A stretch of DNA of 64,000 bases from Dysgonomonas sp047972895 (GTDB lineage Bacteria > Bacteroidota > Bacteroidia > Bacteroidales > Dysgonomonadaceae): the NCBI GenBank assembly GCA_047972895.1, contig JBKEBA010000023.1, forward strand, positions 1 to 64,000, in the 5' to 3' direction. Shown in pieces: positions 62,992-64,000 of the stretch. The notes beneath the pieces are model-generated. The model was not told the DNA's origin and did not search any database. It saw only the letters and a program-made list of their open reading frames with translations. Positions within the stretch are counted from its first letter, which is position 1. Each line of letters opens with the position of its first letter. A program made the position numbers and the translations under genes.

Positions 62992-64000
62992 TAAGCATCT
63001 AATTCTCCGGCAATAACATTTATACTAGAAAGCGTAGCTACGGCATCCGAAAACATTCCACCTTTTATCATTTCAGGGAACGCCTGATAATATATGAAAC
63101 ATGGCCTACGGAAATGCAAACGGAAAGGCGTACGCGACCCGTCTGTAATCAAATACATACCGAGTTCTCCATTTGCAGCTTCTACGGCATGATATACCTC
63201 TGCATTAGGTACAGGTATTTCACCCATCACTATTTTGAAGTGATCGATAAGTGCCTCCATTTCTGTATATACCGCTTCTTTTGGTGGAAGGTAATAGTCT
63301 GGCACATCAGCGTGATATGAACCCTGAGGCAGATTTTCTCGTGCCTGACGCATTATTTTCAAACTTTCTTTTATCTCTGCAGATCTAACACACCAGCGAT
63401 CGTAAGTATCGCCCGATTGTCCGACAGGAACTATGAAATCGAAATCTTCGTACGAACTATATGGCTGTGCTACACGTACATCATAATCGATACCTGTTGC
63501 ACGCAGATTAGGACCTGTAAAGCCATAACTCATAGCCTTCTCTGCGGAGATAGCCCCTACTCCGATAAGGCGATCCATAAATATACGGTTACGAAGCAAT
63601 AGTCTTTCGAGCTGATCCCATGCTTTAGGAAAACCCTCAAGAAATTCATCGATCTTGCGCCAAGCCGTTTCCGTAAAGTCTCTCTCGAAACCTCCGATAC
63701 GTCCCATATTTGTAGTCAAACGTGCCCCACATATTTCTTCATAAATTTCATATGCAAGCTCACGATACTTCATCACATACAAGAATGGCGTATATGCACC
63801 TAAGTCAACTCCAAGTATGGAATTGCAAATAAGGTGGTCTGTTATACGCGCCATTTCCATGATGATAACACGCATATATTGAGCCCGCTTAGGAACTTCA
63901 ACACCTAGCGTCTTCTCTACCGTCATCCACCATGCCATATTATTAATAGGAGAAGAACAGTAATTTAACCTATCCGTCAAGGTAGTAATCTGGTAAAACG
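62991..64000 (-). CDS. nuoD: NADH-quinone oxidoreductase subunit D (5' end beyond the window)
   Basis: NuoD forms the quinone site with NuoB and NuoH. The frame is open to the window edge, and the residues before the first internal start (FYQITTLTDRLNYC) still fit NuoD, so the real start is outside. Visible are LNYCSSPINNMAWWMTVEKT, ITDHLICNSILGVDLGAYTP, NMGRIGGFERDFTETAWRKI, TGPNLRATGIDYDVR and the C-terminal GELDA-type end (VIAGELDA). About 335 residues are present. Whether it is fused to NuoC cannot be seen. Confidence 0.96.
   Translation of the reverse strand, partial: FYQITTLTDRLNYCSSPINNMAWWMTVEKTLGVEVPKRAQYMRVIIMEMARITDHLICNSILGVDLGAYTPFLYVMKYRELAYEIYEEICGARLTTNMGRIGGFERDFTETAWRKIDEFLEGFPKAWDQLERLLLRNRIFMDRLIGVGAISAEKAMSYGFTGPNLRATGIDYDVRVAQPYSSYEDFDFIVPVGQSGDTYDRWCVRSAEIKESLKIMRQARENLPQGSYHADVPDYYLPPKEAVYTEMEALIDHFKIVMGEIPVPNAEVYHAVEAANGELGMYLITDGSRTPFRLHFRRPCFIYYQAFPEMIKGGMFSDAVATLSSINVIAGELDA

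Noticed and set aside
1..64000. CRISPR array, prophage or defence island
   Set aside because: No regularly spaced direct repeats, Cas proteins, integrase or phage structural genes were found; the only mobile-element trace is the IS end at the left edge.

Overview
The window looks like chromosomal DNA of a Bacteroidales bacterium, most likely a Dysgonomonas-like member of the Dysgonomonadaceae. The evidence is low GC, promoters of the Bacteroidetes type (TAnnTTTG boxes with a TTTG/TTG element about 20 nt upstream), a SusC/SusD pair, many small secreted lipoproteins with Asp-rich tails after the lipid Cys, Bacteroidetes-only families (DUF2851, DUF6051, DUF6056, an RRM RNA-binding protein), a split ThrE exporter and a short NuoG. 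The genus is inference from gene content. No tRNA, rRNA, CRISPR array or prophage was seen.

Layout. 1-0.25 kb: the right end of an IS5-family insertion sequence, abutting a lipoprotein gene that lacks a normal start codon. 0.3-3.3 kb: two related lipoproteins around a divergent LysR regulator/MdaB-type quinone reductase pair. 3.4-20.9 kb: mostly housekeeping genes (malQ, a two-gene threonine/serine exporter, an orphan metal ABC permease, metH, smpB, der, and DUF177-rpmF-fabH). Two genes here are broken: a DUF6056 membrane protein (frameshift at a G5 run) and a GH29 alpha-L-fucosidase (in-frame TAG). 21.2-27.5 kb: a four-gene operon of a secreted unknown protein, SusC, SusD and a metallophosphoesterase, divergent from a Crp/Fnr regulator. 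28.4-34 kb: an FMN-binding protein, an RRM protein, a large outer-membrane barrel, ribF and a HAD phosphatase. 34.3-42 kb: recO, a membrane-anchored MutS-like ATPase and a run of poorly known genes (DUF2851, DUF6051, DUF1080, endonuclease/phosphatase). 42-48.4 kb: surE-lpxB, alkaline phosphatase, a GH2 enzyme and a secreted unknown.

48.5-52.3 kb: a small Lys-rich membrane protein, an ApbE flavin transferase, RnfC and RnfD. The other Rnf subunits (A, B, E, G) are absent, so this is an incomplete Rnf locus beside the enzyme type that attaches FMN to Rnf proteins. It is followed by about 400 bases without a protein gene, holding two promoter boxes, folded segments and a strong terminator, which is a good candidate for a small RNA. 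52.7-64 kb: the respiratory complex I operon nuoD-E-F-G-H-I-J-K-L-M-N, running leftward from beyond the right edge. Its NuoG is a short form without the molybdopterin-type domain, and a 3 x 14 nt tandem repeat sits just before nuoG.

The window is mainly ordinary core genome. The points most worth checking are the incomplete Rnf/ApbE locus, the candidate RNA beside it, the two broken genes, the IS-disrupted lipoprotein start and the SusCD/phosphoesterase operon.
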